A stretch of DNA of 64,000 nt from Chlorocebus sabaeus (Eukaryota; Chordata; Mammalia; Primates; Cercopithecidae). Below, in pieces: positions 42,367 to 53,695 of the stretch. The notes beneath the pieces are model-generated. The model searched no databases. It saw only the letters and a program-made list of their open reading frames with translations, and was not told where the DNA came from. The stretch lies in assembly GCF_047675955.1 (NCBI RefSeq), contig NC_132925.1, positions 70,127,622-70,191,621 of the forward strand, in the 5' to 3' direction. The translations under genes were made by a program, and so were the position numbers. The first letter of the stretch is position 1, and every line of letters starts with the position of its first letter.

Positions 42367-45300
42367 TTTGAAGCTTTTTGGTTTACTTTAAAAAGCTAGT
42401 TCAATAAGTGCTGCTTATTTCTGCTTAAACTATCAAATTATCTTTTGTGTAGTTCCTTCTACGTGACTCACAAAATACTTAGACCCCCTTCCAACGATGT
42501 TTCTTATAGGCATATAAAACATGTCTGGTTTTTTAGTTAGATCTTGAAGGCAAAGGCAAGCTAAATTAAGGATGGCACACATCTCTGATCAACACAGATT
42601 TCTCTGGCCTCAAGATCCTTCACAGTCTGGCAATTCTGGCAGCTGCTCCCGTTGGCTGAATTTGGCCCAAAAATTGAACCTGTGTATTTAGCCTCCTTAA
42701 GCTAGATTTCCTTTTGGGACAGATAAATTAGAGAGATATATAAAAAGTCAATTGGTGAATTAAGAATTTCTATACAAAATGTAATCCTATTGGCAATACA
42801 GTCCCATCGGAAGATAAATTTTTTGGTCTTGCTATTTCTTCTTTATGAACATGGTTAAGGTTAGAAGAAGTCTCTGCAGTGTTATCTCCTCCTGCAGCCT
42901 GCTTCCAAGAGTACATAGCACCTTGTGTGGGGAGCATTTTATGTAACATAATAAATAAAATATGCCATAATGATTCAGATTCTACAATTTCCAAATGTAA
43001 AATCTACCACAATTCAACCAGGAGATAACAAATGATACCAGAATAATTTTAGAATTTTAGAACTGGAAGGAATGTTAGTGATGATCTAGTCTGCAGTTCT
43101 CCAACCTCTTGGCTTTAGGATTCCTTTACAAACATCGATTTATAACCATTTCCAGGTCATGGAGAGCCACCAATGGACTCTGTGAACAAATCCATTGGGA
43201 AAGATGCCCTATCTTTCTCTGGGACTGCAAACTGAGAGGACTATGTAAACCTCGAATTGCTGAGAGCAACTCTCGGGGCTTCAGAGAACATGTCATCTGC
43301 AGAAAAGATCTAACATACAGACAAAACCAAAGCTGAATGCTATGGAAAGCATCAAAAACTTCACAAGAGCCCCTAGATTCAGCCATCCCATGACTCAGAC
43401 ATGCTAAGCAACCTTAACTGGTTCACCTCCAGTTAAGTAAACCCATAAATTCACTTTTGCTTCAACTAGTTTGTGTGAGGATTCTGGTCACTTGCAATCA
43501 AGAACTTTTTGTTACACAAATCACCACATTTTAGGGTTATTTTCAGGATTTGGCCTAATTGATGCACACCACCCAGCACAGAATGAGAGACTCCACAGTC
43601 ATCATTATAGCTCTGGTTGATTGCAAAAATGGCCTAGGTTCATCGCCCTACCCTGTTTCTATGCCCTTTGCTGTGTAACTCTGTAGCACTCACACCCACC
43701 CTGTGACTTGGGGCTTTGCTGTGTGATTCATTGTGTCAATGGAGTTTTAGGAGGCATGATGCAAACATGGTGGTTGTGGGCTTCTGGGCTTGCTCTCACT
43801 CTGCCATCATTATGGGAAGACAAGTGGTAGTTTATTAAAGGCTAGGTTCAATGTGGAATCTTATCAATGACCTTTTTGTATTCTGTGTCACTAAAATCCA
43901 TTCGTCTAACTTTTACTTTAAGTGGATCTTTTAGCCACATATGATTTTGTAACACCATCTAGTCAATCATTTGGAAACTGTTGGTTTATTGAATTGTGCT
44001 GATCTTCTAAATATTGCACATTTCATTAAAATACCAAAAAACACGTATGTTAATATTACCACCAATCTCATTGGAAAAACTCATGGTGTCAAACTCATAG
44101 TGTCAAGCTAACAGTAGTACTTATAAAAATTTCCAACATTAACATTTTCACTGGAAAGTTTGATTTTTATTATTGGCAATAAATACTGTCCATTGTTTTC
44201 TTTGTAGTAACAGTTTCACTTTACTCATTTTCAAGAAAATGGTCAAACAAATGTCCCAGATTGAATAACAATCCCATGAAAAGTAGTTTTATGAAACAGA
44301 GATCATGTCCCACGAAAAAAAGCAGTTAGTTTAGTTCACAACTCAAACAATTGCACAAGTGCTTTTCCTCAAGACAACTACAGTACTTCAAAAGTTAGCA
44401 AAAACGCTTCATACGTGCTTCTCGCTTTGTCACACAGAAAATTGAGGGTTGATGCTTAATAAAGCTAATAATTTGCTGCATCAAAGACCCTCTTCAGTGG
44501 AATAATCATATTATTTTTATTTTGTATTACTATTATTTGTACCTGTAAATGTGTGGCAGGGAAGAGTATCATGGTTACTAGGACAGTTGGGTGTCTTTGT
44601 CTTGTTTCCCACCAAGACCCAGCAGTCTGGCCCATCATTGCTTTTGCGCCAGGTATGCAAACATGAAAATAAGAAGAAATGAAATGATAGGAAACATTTT
44701 AAAAGATGCTACTTTTAAATTCAATATACATTAAACCATTTTTCTTGCATCCTAGTATAGTTTTCTACAACCTAATTGCACTGACTTGTTCAAAGAGCAG
44801 TCTTGGGATTTGTTCAGATGCTTACAAACCTCCCTTTTCCATAAAAGTAATTTCAATCTTCTAGTAGGTGAAGCTACAATTTTCTATGCAGTATTTGTAG
44901 GTGCTTAGATAAGGTTACAGGGTAGAACCTGGGCATCTCATGAAAAGCATTTACTTTCCTATGTACAGAAATATGTCCATATTAAAATATTGAATCTGGA
45001 GAAGCAAGCACCTAGGGTGGCAGAGGTTTGAAAGACAGCTTGGTCGGAGGCATCTCTGCATCTTGCATTTGCTGAGCAGGCTGAGGGGTCAGAACTGCAC
45101 GTGTACATGAATGCTGGAAGGGATGACCATGTTGCCAATCTAACTTGCTCTTTCTGATTCTTCTTTCTATTTGCTAAATAATGAAATAGGAAAAGTCTAC
45201 ACCAGATGTCCTTGAAGGTACGTGAGCCAACCATACCTAAGAGAAAAAACTCCTTGAAAATTTCTTCCTCTCTTTGCACAAATATAGACAGAGGCTAAGA

Positions 45301-45574
45301 CATTTCATGAAAGTCATAATCACAGAGCTATGGAAATGGATACATTGTATTATCTTGCATTGTTAGATAGGATTCAGTTAGTGGTATACCAGTAAATGTT
45401 TCACAACTGAATTCTTCAAATAGAGAAGCTCCTATTTGTAATGTCTGCCGATTTCTGTGGTATAAATACTCTCATAACGGCTAATTTTAAACTACCAACC
45501 TGACATCACTGAACATAGAGTTAGAAAGAGAATTGCATAATTGGCTTTCATGAGCTGGTACAAGCTTATTCTGG
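42367..45574. other. Long unclassified, low-repeat interval
   Basis: About 3.2 kb where I recognise no Alu, L1, LTR or gene. 43045-43100 ('TAGAACTGGAAGGAATGTTA' then 'GATCTAGTCTGCAGTTCTCC') resembles an ancient repeat remnant. Short frames (for example 44959-45279 minus, 106 codons) lack motifs. Confidence 0.35.
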
Positions 45575-45840
45575 CACACCACTTATTTAGTCATTCCTTC
45601 AAACAGGTATTTAGTGAGCTCGTACTCTGGATTACAAATCCCTCTTGGATTTGTAATCTAGTGAGGATGACAGACATTAATCAAATTGTCACAGAAATAA
45701 GAGTTAAACTAAAGCAACTGGGTGCCATGAAAGTAGACAATAGGCGGTTCTTGGGGTTTTTTGTTTTGTTTTTACCTTGTCTGGGGGTCAGAAAATACTT
45801 CCCTGAGTGTTATTTGTCTGTTTGTGCTCCAATGTAGGCT
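45575..45840 (-). repeat. L2-like fragment, antisense
   Basis: 'TAGTCATTCCTTCAAACAGG' plus 'TATTTAGTGAGCTCGTACTC', then 'TTGTAATCTAGTGAGGATGA' and 'ACTTCCCTGAGTGTTA' match the antisense L2 order (tail, then the 'ATTCTAGTGGGG' segment). Heavily diverged. Confidence 0.5.
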
Positions 45841-46739
45841 ACTGGTTTCCAGCCAGAGGGAAAAATAGCTTCCGAAATCTAGGTATCATTCCTTCTCGCT
45901 TGGTAACCAATCCCTTGTATTAAATCTCCTGTGTTTGAAATACCTAAGTGGATTCTCTTTTCCTAACTAGCTACTGAGGAGGTGACTTTGGACTAAAATC
46001 TGTATCTTTATTTGAGTTTCTCCCAGAGCAAACCATAAGACAAAGATTTGAAGGCAAGTAGGGGAGCAGAGAAGTAAGACAAGGGAGTAAATGAAGCAAA
46101 TAAAGGGGGAATTATCGAGCAAGTTACTACTGTGAGCATCTGGAGCTTCATTCTGTCTGGGACTCTGGGAGACTGTTGAACATGCACCTTAGAGTTATTC
46201 CATCCAGAGGGAGAGGGAGCTGGGGTATGTGTCCATCAATTCCTATCAGTCATTTGTTGATGCTTACTTCTGACAGTTATAATTCCCTAGCATTTCTGAC
46301 CTGCTTTGCACGGGGAAAGTGTGGGTTCTTGTGACAAAGGCAAAAAACAGACAAGGAAACTCAGCCACTGGCATTTAGAAGTTGAGGGGTCAGCAGGCCC
46401 AGAAATGTTCAGTACCAAAGGGACATGGTCAATGAGTGCCACAGGTAAGTAAAAATTAAATTGCTATGTGTTTAGCGGCATGAAAAGTAAATGAATACCT
46501 GTGTAAAAAATATGTTCAAAGTTATCTAGAGTTGACTTAAAGACTACAATGAGAGATTCACAAGCAAACATCTTTATATACTGGAGTTCAGCAGTTAAAT
46601 ATATTTGGGCACCATTGTAATAATAAGTATCCTAAGCCAACATGAATTTTTGTTGCTATCCACAAAGATCTCTAGAAATTTCCAATCTTTGGCCTATGGA
46701 AATGTGCAATTGATAAATATGTGTTAAATTAATATCAGT
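45841..46739. other. Unclassified non-coding DNA
   Basis: About 900 bp with no family I can name. The block 46130-46400 ('TTCTGTCTGGGACTCTGGGA' to 'ACTCAGCCACTGGCATTTAG') could be an old LTR interior but support is weak. Confidence 0.3.
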
Positions 46740-46866
46740 CTTTAACTTCATCCCTGACCCTACCCTCTTTTCCCCTAAAGCCCTATATTCCATTGTCACC
46801 AAACTGCTTTCACTTCCTCTGTTTTGAACCCATGAATTTTCACAAGCTGTTTTATCTATTTAGAAT

Positions 46867-46947
<81 letters not shown>

Positions 46948-47090
46948 TGTTTGGTGGGCCCCTACACATTCTTCCATATCCAGCTCATGTATCAGCTCCT
47001 CTGTAAAGCTATTCCTCACCCTTGGGATTGGGTAAGATTTGGTTTACTTCTCTGTATTATACACAGCAGTATAGTGGGTGGTTAAAGGCA
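46740..47090 (+). repeat. L2-like fragment, sense, with embedded microsatellite
   Basis: 'ATATCCAGCTCATGTATCAG', 'CTCCTCTGTAAAGCTATTCC' and 'TTCTCTGTATTATACACAGC' follow L2 3' end order. The left part (46740-46860) is weaker. Confidence 0.5.
46873..46944 (+). repeat. Compound microsatellite (CT)14(CA)22
   Basis: Uninterrupted CT dinucleotides from 46873 to 46900 pass directly into uninterrupted CA dinucleotides from 46901 to 46944. Pure length makes it likely polymorphic. The histidine-threonine run in the plus-strand frame here is a by-product. Confidence 0.95.
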
Positions 47091-47108
47091 AAAACTCAGT
47101 AAGAAAAC

Positions 47109-47760
47109 CAAACCCCCTTTTTCATTGAGGAAAAAATCATATAACATAAAACTAACCATTTTAAGGTGTACAATTCAGTGACACTTAACACATTCACAAT
47201 GTTGTGCAATAATCAGCTCTATCAAGTTCCAAAACATTTTCAATACTCCCAAAGGAAATTCTATACCCATTAACAAGTCAGTTCCCATTCCCTCCTCCCC
47301 TTATTCCCTGACAATCATTAAACTGTCTTTTGTTTTCATGAATTTACCTTTTCTAGATATTTGATAGAAGCAGAACTGTATGTGACTGGCTTTTGTGTCT
47401 GGCTCTTTCACTTGGCATGTTTTCAAGTTTCATGCATGCTGTAGCATGTATGAGTACAACATTACTTTTGCAGCAGCTTGCTGAAAAACCTTCCATTGTG
47501 TGGTTGTTCTATATTATGTTCATCGACTGATGGACATTTGAGTTGTTTCCACTTTTTGGCTATTGTGAATAATGCTGCTATGAATATTTGTGTACAAGTA
47601 TTTGAATGCATATTTTCAGTACTTTTGGGTGCATACCTAGGAGTGAAATTACTGGGTCATATGGTAATTCTATCTTTAACTTTTTGAGGACCTGTCAAAC
47701 TGTCTCCCATAGCAGTTGCACTATTTTTCATTCCCACTAGCAAAGTAAGAGGGTTTCAAT
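47109..47760 (-). mobile_element. L1M (L1MC/L1ME-like) 3' end, antisense
   Basis: 'ACTAACCATTTTAAGGTGTA', 'CAATTCAGTGACACTTAACA', 'CTGACAATCATTAAACTGTC', 'CTTTCACTTGGCATGTTTTC', 'TTGGCTATTGTGAATAATGC' and 'GGTCATATGGTAATTCTATC' run in order as the reverse complement of an old L1 3' end. Confidence 0.88.
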
Positions 47761-47774
47761 TTTTTAAACTACCC

Positions 47775-47972
47775 AGTTTTGAATCTGGGCTCTGCTGCTA
47801 ACTAGCTGTTCAGCCTTGGGCAAGTTACCCTTTGTGTACAATTTTCAACATAAATAGAGAATAGAATAGAACCTAGCTCAGATAATTTTTTGGAGGATTA
47901 AGTGTGTTATTATATGTAAAACACTTACATAGTACCTGGGCCATGGGAAGCACTAAGCATTAGCTATTTTAG
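47775..47972 (+). repeat. MIR SINE, sense
   Basis: 'TTGAATCTGGGCTCTGCTGC', 'TAACTAGCTGTTCAGCCTTG', 'GGCAAGTTACC', 'GAGGATTAAGTGTGTTATTA' and 'TAGTACCTGGGCCATGGGAA' follow the MIR consensus order closely. Confidence 0.88.
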
Positions 47973-48019
47973 TTATTTTCTGCTGCTATGGCACTCATAC
48001 ATTTCTACATAAAACATTA

Positions 48020-48128
48020 AAGGCTGTCTGTCTGTCCTTCCAGATTTTTATCTCCACTTCTTAGCACAGTACCTGGCAAACAGAACAAAGTCAATAAGTG
48101 TTTGGAGAATTAAGTGGATGATAAAAGT
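48020..48128 (+). repeat. L2/MIR 3' tail fragment
   Basis: 'CTTAGCACAGTACCTGGCAA' then 'GTCAATAAGTGTTTGGAGAA' resembles the sense L2 tail ('AATAAATATTTGTTGAATGAA'). Confidence 0.5.
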
Positions 48129-48182
48129 CAAAAAACTCTCAAAAATAAGTAGATAGAAATAGAAGTCACATTAAATATTTAA

Positions 48183-48292
48183 ATATGACCAGTAATGCCA
48201 TGCTTCGGGAGGCCAAGGCAAGTGGAATGCTTGAGGCCAATAGACTAGCCTAGCAACATAGCAAGACTTTGTCTCCTTTCTTTCCTTTCCTC

Positions 48293-48326
<34 letters not shown>

Positions 48327-48618
48327 ATATGGAATCTCACTCTGTCTCCCAGGCTGGAGTGCAATGCTGCAATCTTGGCTCACTGCAACCTCTGCCTACC
48401 TGTTTCAAGCGATTCTCCTGCCTCAGCCTCCCAAGTAGCTGGGATTATAGGTGCCCACCACCATGCCCGGCTAATTTTTGTGTTTTTAGTAGAGACGGGA
48501 TTTCACCTTGTTGGCCAGAGTGGTTCCAAACTCCTGACCTCAAGTGATCCGCCCGCCTCGGCCTCCCAAAGTGCTGGGATTACGGCGTGAAACACTGCAC
48601 CCAGCCTACTTTGTCTCT

Positions 48619-48655
<37 letters not shown>

Positions 48656-48840
48656 AGCTGGGTATGGTGGTGCACTCCTGTGGTCCTAGTTACTTGAGAG
48701 GCTGAGGATGGAGGATCACTTGAGGCCAGCAATTAGAGGCTACAGTGAGCTAGGACTTTTGCCACTGCACTCCAGCCTGGGTGACAGAGCAAGATCCTAT
48801 CTAAACAAGAAAAAGAAAAAGAAAAAACAAAGTGTTGTGA
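48183..48840 (+). repeat. AluJ, sense, split by an antisense AluS
   Basis: The left monomer (48183-48275: 'GCTTCGGGAGGCCAAGGCAA', 'AACATAGCAAGACTTTGTCTC') continues at 48608 with the A-rich linker and right monomer ('AGCTGGGTATGGTGGTGCAC', 'CCTGGGTGACAGAGCAAGAT') after an inserted Alu. The A-rich linker is about 36 bases long. The tail reads '(AAAAAG)n'. Divergence indicates AluJ. Confidence 0.88.
48266..48617 (-). repeat. AluS inserted in AluJ, antisense, with target-site duplication
   Basis: Body 48276-48607. 'ACTTTGTCTC' occurs at 48266-48275 and 48608-48617, the 10-bp duplication. The poly(A) tail (as T on this strand) is followed outward by a 'CTTTCTTTCCTTTCCTCCCC' stretch, a tail-derived microsatellite. 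'GATTTCACCTTGTTGGCC' and 'CAAGTGATCCGCCCGCCTCG' fit AluS. Confidence 0.92.
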
Positions 48841-49476
48841 AATTTGTTGACATACCAAAAAGAATGAGGAAAATTCAAACCTGACACCGAATACCAGAGT
48901 AAACCCAGATTAATGTAAACTTTTATATAAAATAAAATTATAAAAAATGACAAGAAAAGTTTGAGCAAATATTGTTGTATTTCTGCCTGTGGAGATAAAA
49001 GCATGGACTAAATGTTGAAGAAAGAGAACAATAAATTTGACCATTATAACAAACAGAAAAAGACTCTGCTCTTCAAAACATAAATAAAAACGCAAACAGA
49101 AAAAAATACCATAAATATGACTAAGTGTTTATATACTTAATCTATACAGAACTCTTATAAGTCAATAAGGAAAAAAAAACATGGTGGCAATAGAAAATTA
49201 GAAAAAATGTAGCTGAACAATAATTTCCAAGAAGAAAAGTTAACAAAAAGAAAAAACAAACAAAACTTATGAAAATGAAAAAGATTCAATTTTACTAAGA
49301 AACAAAGGCATGCAATTTTTAAAACAAGGAGAAACCATTTTTACCCATCAAATTAGCACATTTTAGAAACTGATAATTCTCGATGATGATGTAGGTACCA
49401 AGATGGGGACTTGCAAACATTGCTGATAGCTGTGCAAATTGTTGCGTATTTTATTTTTTCTGAAAAATTCTAGAAC
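48841..49476. other. Unclassified A-rich DNA
   Basis: A-rich on the plus strand; the wording at 49130-49420 ('TAATCTATACAGAACTCTTA', 'AAAACAAACAAAACTTATGA', 'TTAGAAACTGATAATTCTCG') suggests an old L1 interior in sense, but I cannot fix the boundaries or family. Confidence 0.35.
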
Positions 49477-49798
49477 TTCTTTCTTTTTCTTTTTTCTTTT
49501 TTTTAAGACAGAGTCTCACTTTGTTGCCCAGGCTGGAGTGCCATGAGGCAGTCTCAGCTCACTGCAACCTCCACCTCCTGGGTTCAAGCAATTCCCCTGC
49601 CTCATCCTCCCGAGTAGTTGAGACTGCAGATTCGCACCACCATGCCTGGCTAAGTTTTGTATTTTCAGTAGAGACAAGGTTTCACCATTTTGGCCAGGCT
49701 GGTCTCAAACTCCTGACCTCAAGTGATCCACCTGCCTCGGCCTCCCAAAGTGCTGGGATTACAGGTGTGAGCCACTGCACTCGGCCTAGAATTTCTTT
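49477..49798 (-). repeat. AluS, antisense, with target-site duplication
   Basis: Antisense Alu from the T-rich tail (49478) to 'CACTGCACTCGGCC' (49786). Flanks 'TAGAACTTCTTTCT' (about 49470) and 'TAGAATTTCTTTTA' (49787) are the duplication. It interrupts an antisense L1M. 'CCTGACCTCAAGTGATCCAC' fits AluS. Confidence 0.9.
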
Positions 49799-50540
49799 TA
49801 ATGAAACCATATTGTATATTCTCTTCTGTATCTGGCTTCTTTCACTAAGATAATGCTTTTGAGATTCATCTAAGCCATGGTGTTTATCAGTAGTCTTTTA
49901 ATTGCCAAGTAATGGCAATTGTTGGCCTTGTATGAATATGCCACAAATTATTTGTTTTGGGCATTTAGTTTGTTTTCAGTTTTGTGCTATTACAGATAAA
50001 GCTGTTATGAACATTTGTGAACAGATCTTTGAACATATTTCTTTTCTTTTCTAACGAAACTGCTAGATTGTATGGTAAGTATGCATTACATTTTATAAAA
50101 AACTACCAAACTGTTCTCCAAAATGTTTGATTCACTTACATTCCCACCAACAAGGTATGAGAGTTGTAGTTCCTCCACATCCCCATCCTCACCAACATTT
50201 TGTAATGTCAGTCATTTTAATTTTGGCCAGTCTAGTGGTTGTGGATTTCCCTTTTTATTTGTTTATTTACCTATTTATTTGAGACAGTCTCGCTCTGTCA
50301 CCCAAACTGGAGTGCAGTGGTGTGATTCCAGCTCACTGCAACCTCTGTTTCCCAAGTAGCCGGGATTACAGATGTGCACCCCCATGCCCAACTCACTTTT
50401 GTATTTTTAGTAGAGACAGGGTTTTGTCCTGCTGCTCAAACTGGTCTTGAACCACTGGCCTCAAATGATCCACCTGACTTGGCCTCCCAAAGTGCTGGTA
50501 TTACAGGCGTGAGCCATTGCACCCGGCCAGGATTTCCCTT
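49787..50540 (-). mobile_element. L1M fragment, antisense, split by an Alu
   Basis: 49787-50249 reads as the reverse complement of an old L1 3' end: 'TTCTGTATCTGGCTTCTTTC', 'AGATTCATCTAAGCCATGGT', 'GGATTTC' and 'CCACATCCCCATCCTCACCA'. An Alu is inserted at 50250 and a few L1 bases follow it. The family is older than L1PA. Confidence 0.8.
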
Positions 50541-50541
50541 T
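50248..50541 (-). repeat. AluS, antisense, internally deleted, with target-site duplication
   Basis: 'GGATTTCCCTTT' flanks the element at about 50247 and 50530. Between 'CAACCTCTGTTTCCCAAG' and 'TAGCCGGGATTACAG' the normal 'GTTCAAGCGATTCTCCTGCC' stretch is missing, so about 35 bases were lost, probably by recombination between the two CCC-AAGT/CCCAAGTAG motifs. Confidence 0.88.
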
Positions 50542-51130
50542 CTAAAACAAGAACATTTTAAGGGTGGTGGTGTGTTTTTCATATTGCATAACATCTTGGC
50601 ACATGTCTGGTTGTTCCATTCTTAGTAGGCTAACAGTGATCAGTAGGTTCAGGTGGGCAAAGACCTGATCCATCAAAACTTCTATCTAATTGTTTTATCT
50701 CCTGATGGTATTTTTTCATTAGGGAGCACAAAATGGTAATTTTAAAAATCATATTATTGTTTCCACATTTTTTGCTAGAATCCTTTCTATAAACAATTTT
50801 CACAAATCAATCAAGGCTATTTGATTATACTGAAATATAGTTTATACAGAAACAGGGTAAATCCTTTATTCTTTCCCTTATATTGTCCATTTTTAGGACA
50901 AGGAATTGGTGCCCTAGTTATTTGCATTAATTTTTAAAGTGTTTTCTATTGAATTCATAAAATCTTAATGATATAATGTTCCATGAACAAAGCAGGACTA
51001 AACACTGTCTAGTAAGATCAATGGTCATTTCTACTGTGTAGAATTATGGATAGGTCTTATTTAAACCATGCAGTATTTTCCAAATTTCTATTATGAAATG
51101 AAATACTTATAACATTGGTCCCAAAACAGT
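50542..51130. other. Unclassified AT-rich DNA
   Basis: No family or gene recognised in this 590-bp interval. Confidence 0.3.
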
Positions 51131-51409
51131 TATAGGACAGGCACTGTGGTTCAAGCCTGTGATTCCAGCACTTTGGGAGGCTGAGGTGGGTGGATAACTT
51201 GAGACTAGCCTGGCCAACATGGTGAAATCCCCTCTCTACTAAAAATATGAAAAAAAAAAAAAAAATTAGCCAGGCATGGTGGCACACGCCTATAATCCCA
51301 GCTACTCAGGAGGCTGAGGCAGGAGAATCACCTGAACGTGGGAGACAGAGGTGGCAGTGAGCTAAGATTGCGCCACTGCACTCCAGCAGCCTGGGCAGCA
51401 GAGCGAGAT
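51131..51409 (+). repeat. AluS, sense, with a polypurine tail
   Basis: Full Alu body from 'GGACAGGCACTGTGGTTCAA' to 'GCAGCAGAGCGAGATA'. The linker has an A-run (51249-51263). It carries an unusual 'CTCCAGCAGCCTGGG' in the right arm. Instead of a poly(A) tail it runs straight into a G/A-rich repeat. Confidence 0.9.
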
Positions 51410-51799
51410 AGGGGAGGGGAGGGGAGGAGAGGGGAGGGGAGGGGAGGGGAGGGGAGGGGAGGGGAGAGGAGGGAAAGGGGAGGGGAGGGGAGAGGAGGGA
51501 AAGGGGAGGGAAGGAAAAGAAAAGAGAAAGGAAAGGAAAGGAAAAGAGAAAGGAAAGGAAAGGAAAAAGAGAAAGGAAAGGAAAGGAAAAGAGAAAGGAA
51601 AGGAAAGGAAAAGAAAAGGAAAGGAAAGGAAAAGAAAAGAGAAAGGAAAGGAGGAAGGAAGGAAGGAAGGAAAGAAGGAAGGAAGGAAGGAAGGAAGGAA
51701 GGAAGGAAGGAAGGGCAAGAAAGAAAGAAAAAGAAAGAGAAAGAAAGAGAGAGAGAGAAAGGGAGAAAGAAATAAACAGAGAAAGAGAGAAAGAAAGAA

Positions 51800-51830
<31 letters not shown>

Positions 51831-51832
51831 AA
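51410..51832 (+). repeat. Long polypurine tract grown from the Alu tail
   Basis: From 51410 to 51715 the plus strand is purine only: 306 bases without a single C or T. It passes through (GGGGA)n, (GGAAA)n/(GGAAAA)n and (GGAA)n; after one C at 51716 purines continue with two further pyrimidines (51773 and 51777) as (GA)n/(GAAA)n to 51832. The highly charged plus-strand frame (51338-51775) and the Ser/Leu/Phe/Pro-rich minus-strand frame (51362-51856) are consequences of this repeat and are not genes. Confidence 0.97.
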
Positions 51833-52824
51833 TTTACAATAAGTTTGCTGACCCAATCAATGGATGGCTGGATTAATTCTTTTTAAATTTTCTAATTTAA
51901 TAGTTGTGTGCAGCTGTCTATAGAATCATGCATATTGTAAAGGAGAGTGGGAGCAGGAGTCATTAAACAAGAAGGCAGAGTTACAACCGAGCCAAATTTC
52001 AGTCTCTTGTTGAATGCATTTTCTTTCTTCCCATAAGAAGTGAAACAGAATGTGCTAGACTCTGAATAAAACTGCTGGCAAGAAAAAAAATGTTAAGGGT
52101 TACCAACAAAAATTCCTAAAATAAACTTGAAAAGAGAAACACAGCAGGTAAAAGGCCTCACACTCCTCTTTATGCTTGTGGAAAAATAATAATATTTAGA
52201 GACACCATATTAACTCTGATATCTCTAATGTTTTACAGTTTGTGCTGATATTCAGGTGACATGTCAAAATAATGTCATTCACTAGTGTGCACCTTTTAAG
52301 GATTGAAATTTTCAGACCAAAATGAATGCTGCTTTAAAGAAAAACAACTCAGCTAGGAATTTTTCTGAAGAGTGATACTGTTTGGAAAATATGGCCTCCT
52401 TTAATTCAGGAGTCCAGGTCTTCCCTGGAGCCATGGCTTATTTATGGAAGTTGAACTCTAGCATTTTCATCTTCAGCATTTAATTGTCAGGATCTCAGCC
52501 TGGCATACAGAAACATCTGAACTCCCATGTCCCCCCTCCACCGACAGGCTATTTGTTCTTCTTTAGTGCAGCTTTCATTTCCCTTTAGAGTCATTCTCTT
52601 TGGCCGTTTCAGCACTATTAGACTACAAAATGCCTCACAGCATAAAATTATGTTTATTGAGATTGACAGTCTGTGGCAGCCAGGTTTTCATGCTGGTTTG
52701 ATTGAGTCAAGTATCTCCCCCATGCCAGTCACCCCTCATAATTATATGGTCAGAGAGGTTTCATGCTGTTCACTAGGGAAGTGATCCCAGAAGTGAGAAA
52801 GGATTTCTCAGATTGAGGGAGAAA
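51833..52824. other. Unclassified non-coding DNA
   Basis: About 1 kb with no named repeat. A frame at 52527-52784 has no recognisable domain. Confidence 0.35.
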
Positions 52825-52939
52825 GGCACACGCCTATGATCCCAGCTACTCAGGAGGCTGAGGCAGGAGAATCACCTGAACCTGGCAGATAGAGGTTGCA
52901 GTGAGCCAAGATCGCACCACTGCATTCCAGCAGCCTGGG
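52825..52939 (+). repeat. Alu right-arm fragment without tail or duplication
   Basis: 'GGCACACGCCTATGATCCC' to 'ATTCCAGCAGCCTGGG' is part of an Alu right monomer cut off at both ends. There is no poly(A) tail and no flanking repeat. It shares the rare 'CCAGCAGCCTGGG', 'GAATCACCTGAAC' and 'AGATAGAGG/AGACAGAGG' variants with the Alu at 51131, so it may be a partial copy of that element. Confidence 0.85.
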
Positions 52940-53590
52940 TTTCATTTCTGCACAGCACATACTATTGTGGCCGTTTGTCTTCTCCTAGACTCTCTCTCTC
53001 TTTTCTAGCACCCAATCCATCCAATTTTCCTCTGGGAGAATCAGCACTCCATACTGGCAGTCACAAGGTTTGGGTAAGATCGACTTCACCCTCAGTTCTG
53101 GGGATGAGTTTCAAATGCCCTCAAATAAATGCATGTCTTCCTCCCTCCCGCTAACACACTATAGTGATTGAGATGGAAATAGATATGTAAATTAAACATA
53201 TTCATTTGGAAATGAGCATGGATCCAGATACTGGGAAAAGAAGCTGCCTCTCTCTTTCATAGAAGCCACTAAAAGAGATAAGTTCCCTTCAGCTGGAGAG
53301 TGTGGTATAAGGATGGGTGGCTTGGAAATTCTGCAGCCATTGTTGTGTGATGAGGGAGGTCATTCTGGGAACAAAGCCAAGACTCAGAGGAGGACAAAAC
53401 ACAGAGCTAGATCCCTCATGACCCCACAAACTCTAGATCAAACAGTAGCTCTTCTTGCCTTTTTAAGAAAAGTGAGCCATGAAATGTGCCCCTTTTTCTT
53501 AAGGTAAGTTTGGTTGGGTTTTCTGTTGTGTGTAATCCAAAGATTCATAGTTGATGTACTGTCCATAATTTACCATATATCTCTCATCAT
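52940..53590. other. Unclassified non-coding DNA
   Basis: No gene or repeat family recognised. Confidence 0.3.
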
Positions 53591-53695
53591 AAACTAGTGA
53601 GGTAACTATTATTGTGCCCATTTAACAGCTAAAGGTATCATTTTCAGAGAATCCCAGTAATGATGGAGCTGGGAGGTAAACTTCATTTTCTAAAA
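53591..53695 (-). repeat. MIR-like fragment, antisense
   Basis: 'ACTATTATTGTGCCCATTTA' with 'ACAGCTAAAGG' and then 'AGTAATGATGGAGCTGGGA' resembles antisense MIR wording. It lies immediately left of the solo LTR. Confidence 0.5.

Noticed and set aside
46873..46944. Possible CRISPR-like or array repeat
   Set aside because: It is a compound dinucleotide microsatellite, not a spacer array; no direct repeats with unique spacers occur anywhere in the window.
51338..51856. 145- and 164-codon open frames of strongly biased composition on opposite strands
   Set aside because: They are translations of the G/A-rich simple repeat; absence of stops follows from the lack of T on one strand and the pyrimidine composition on the other.
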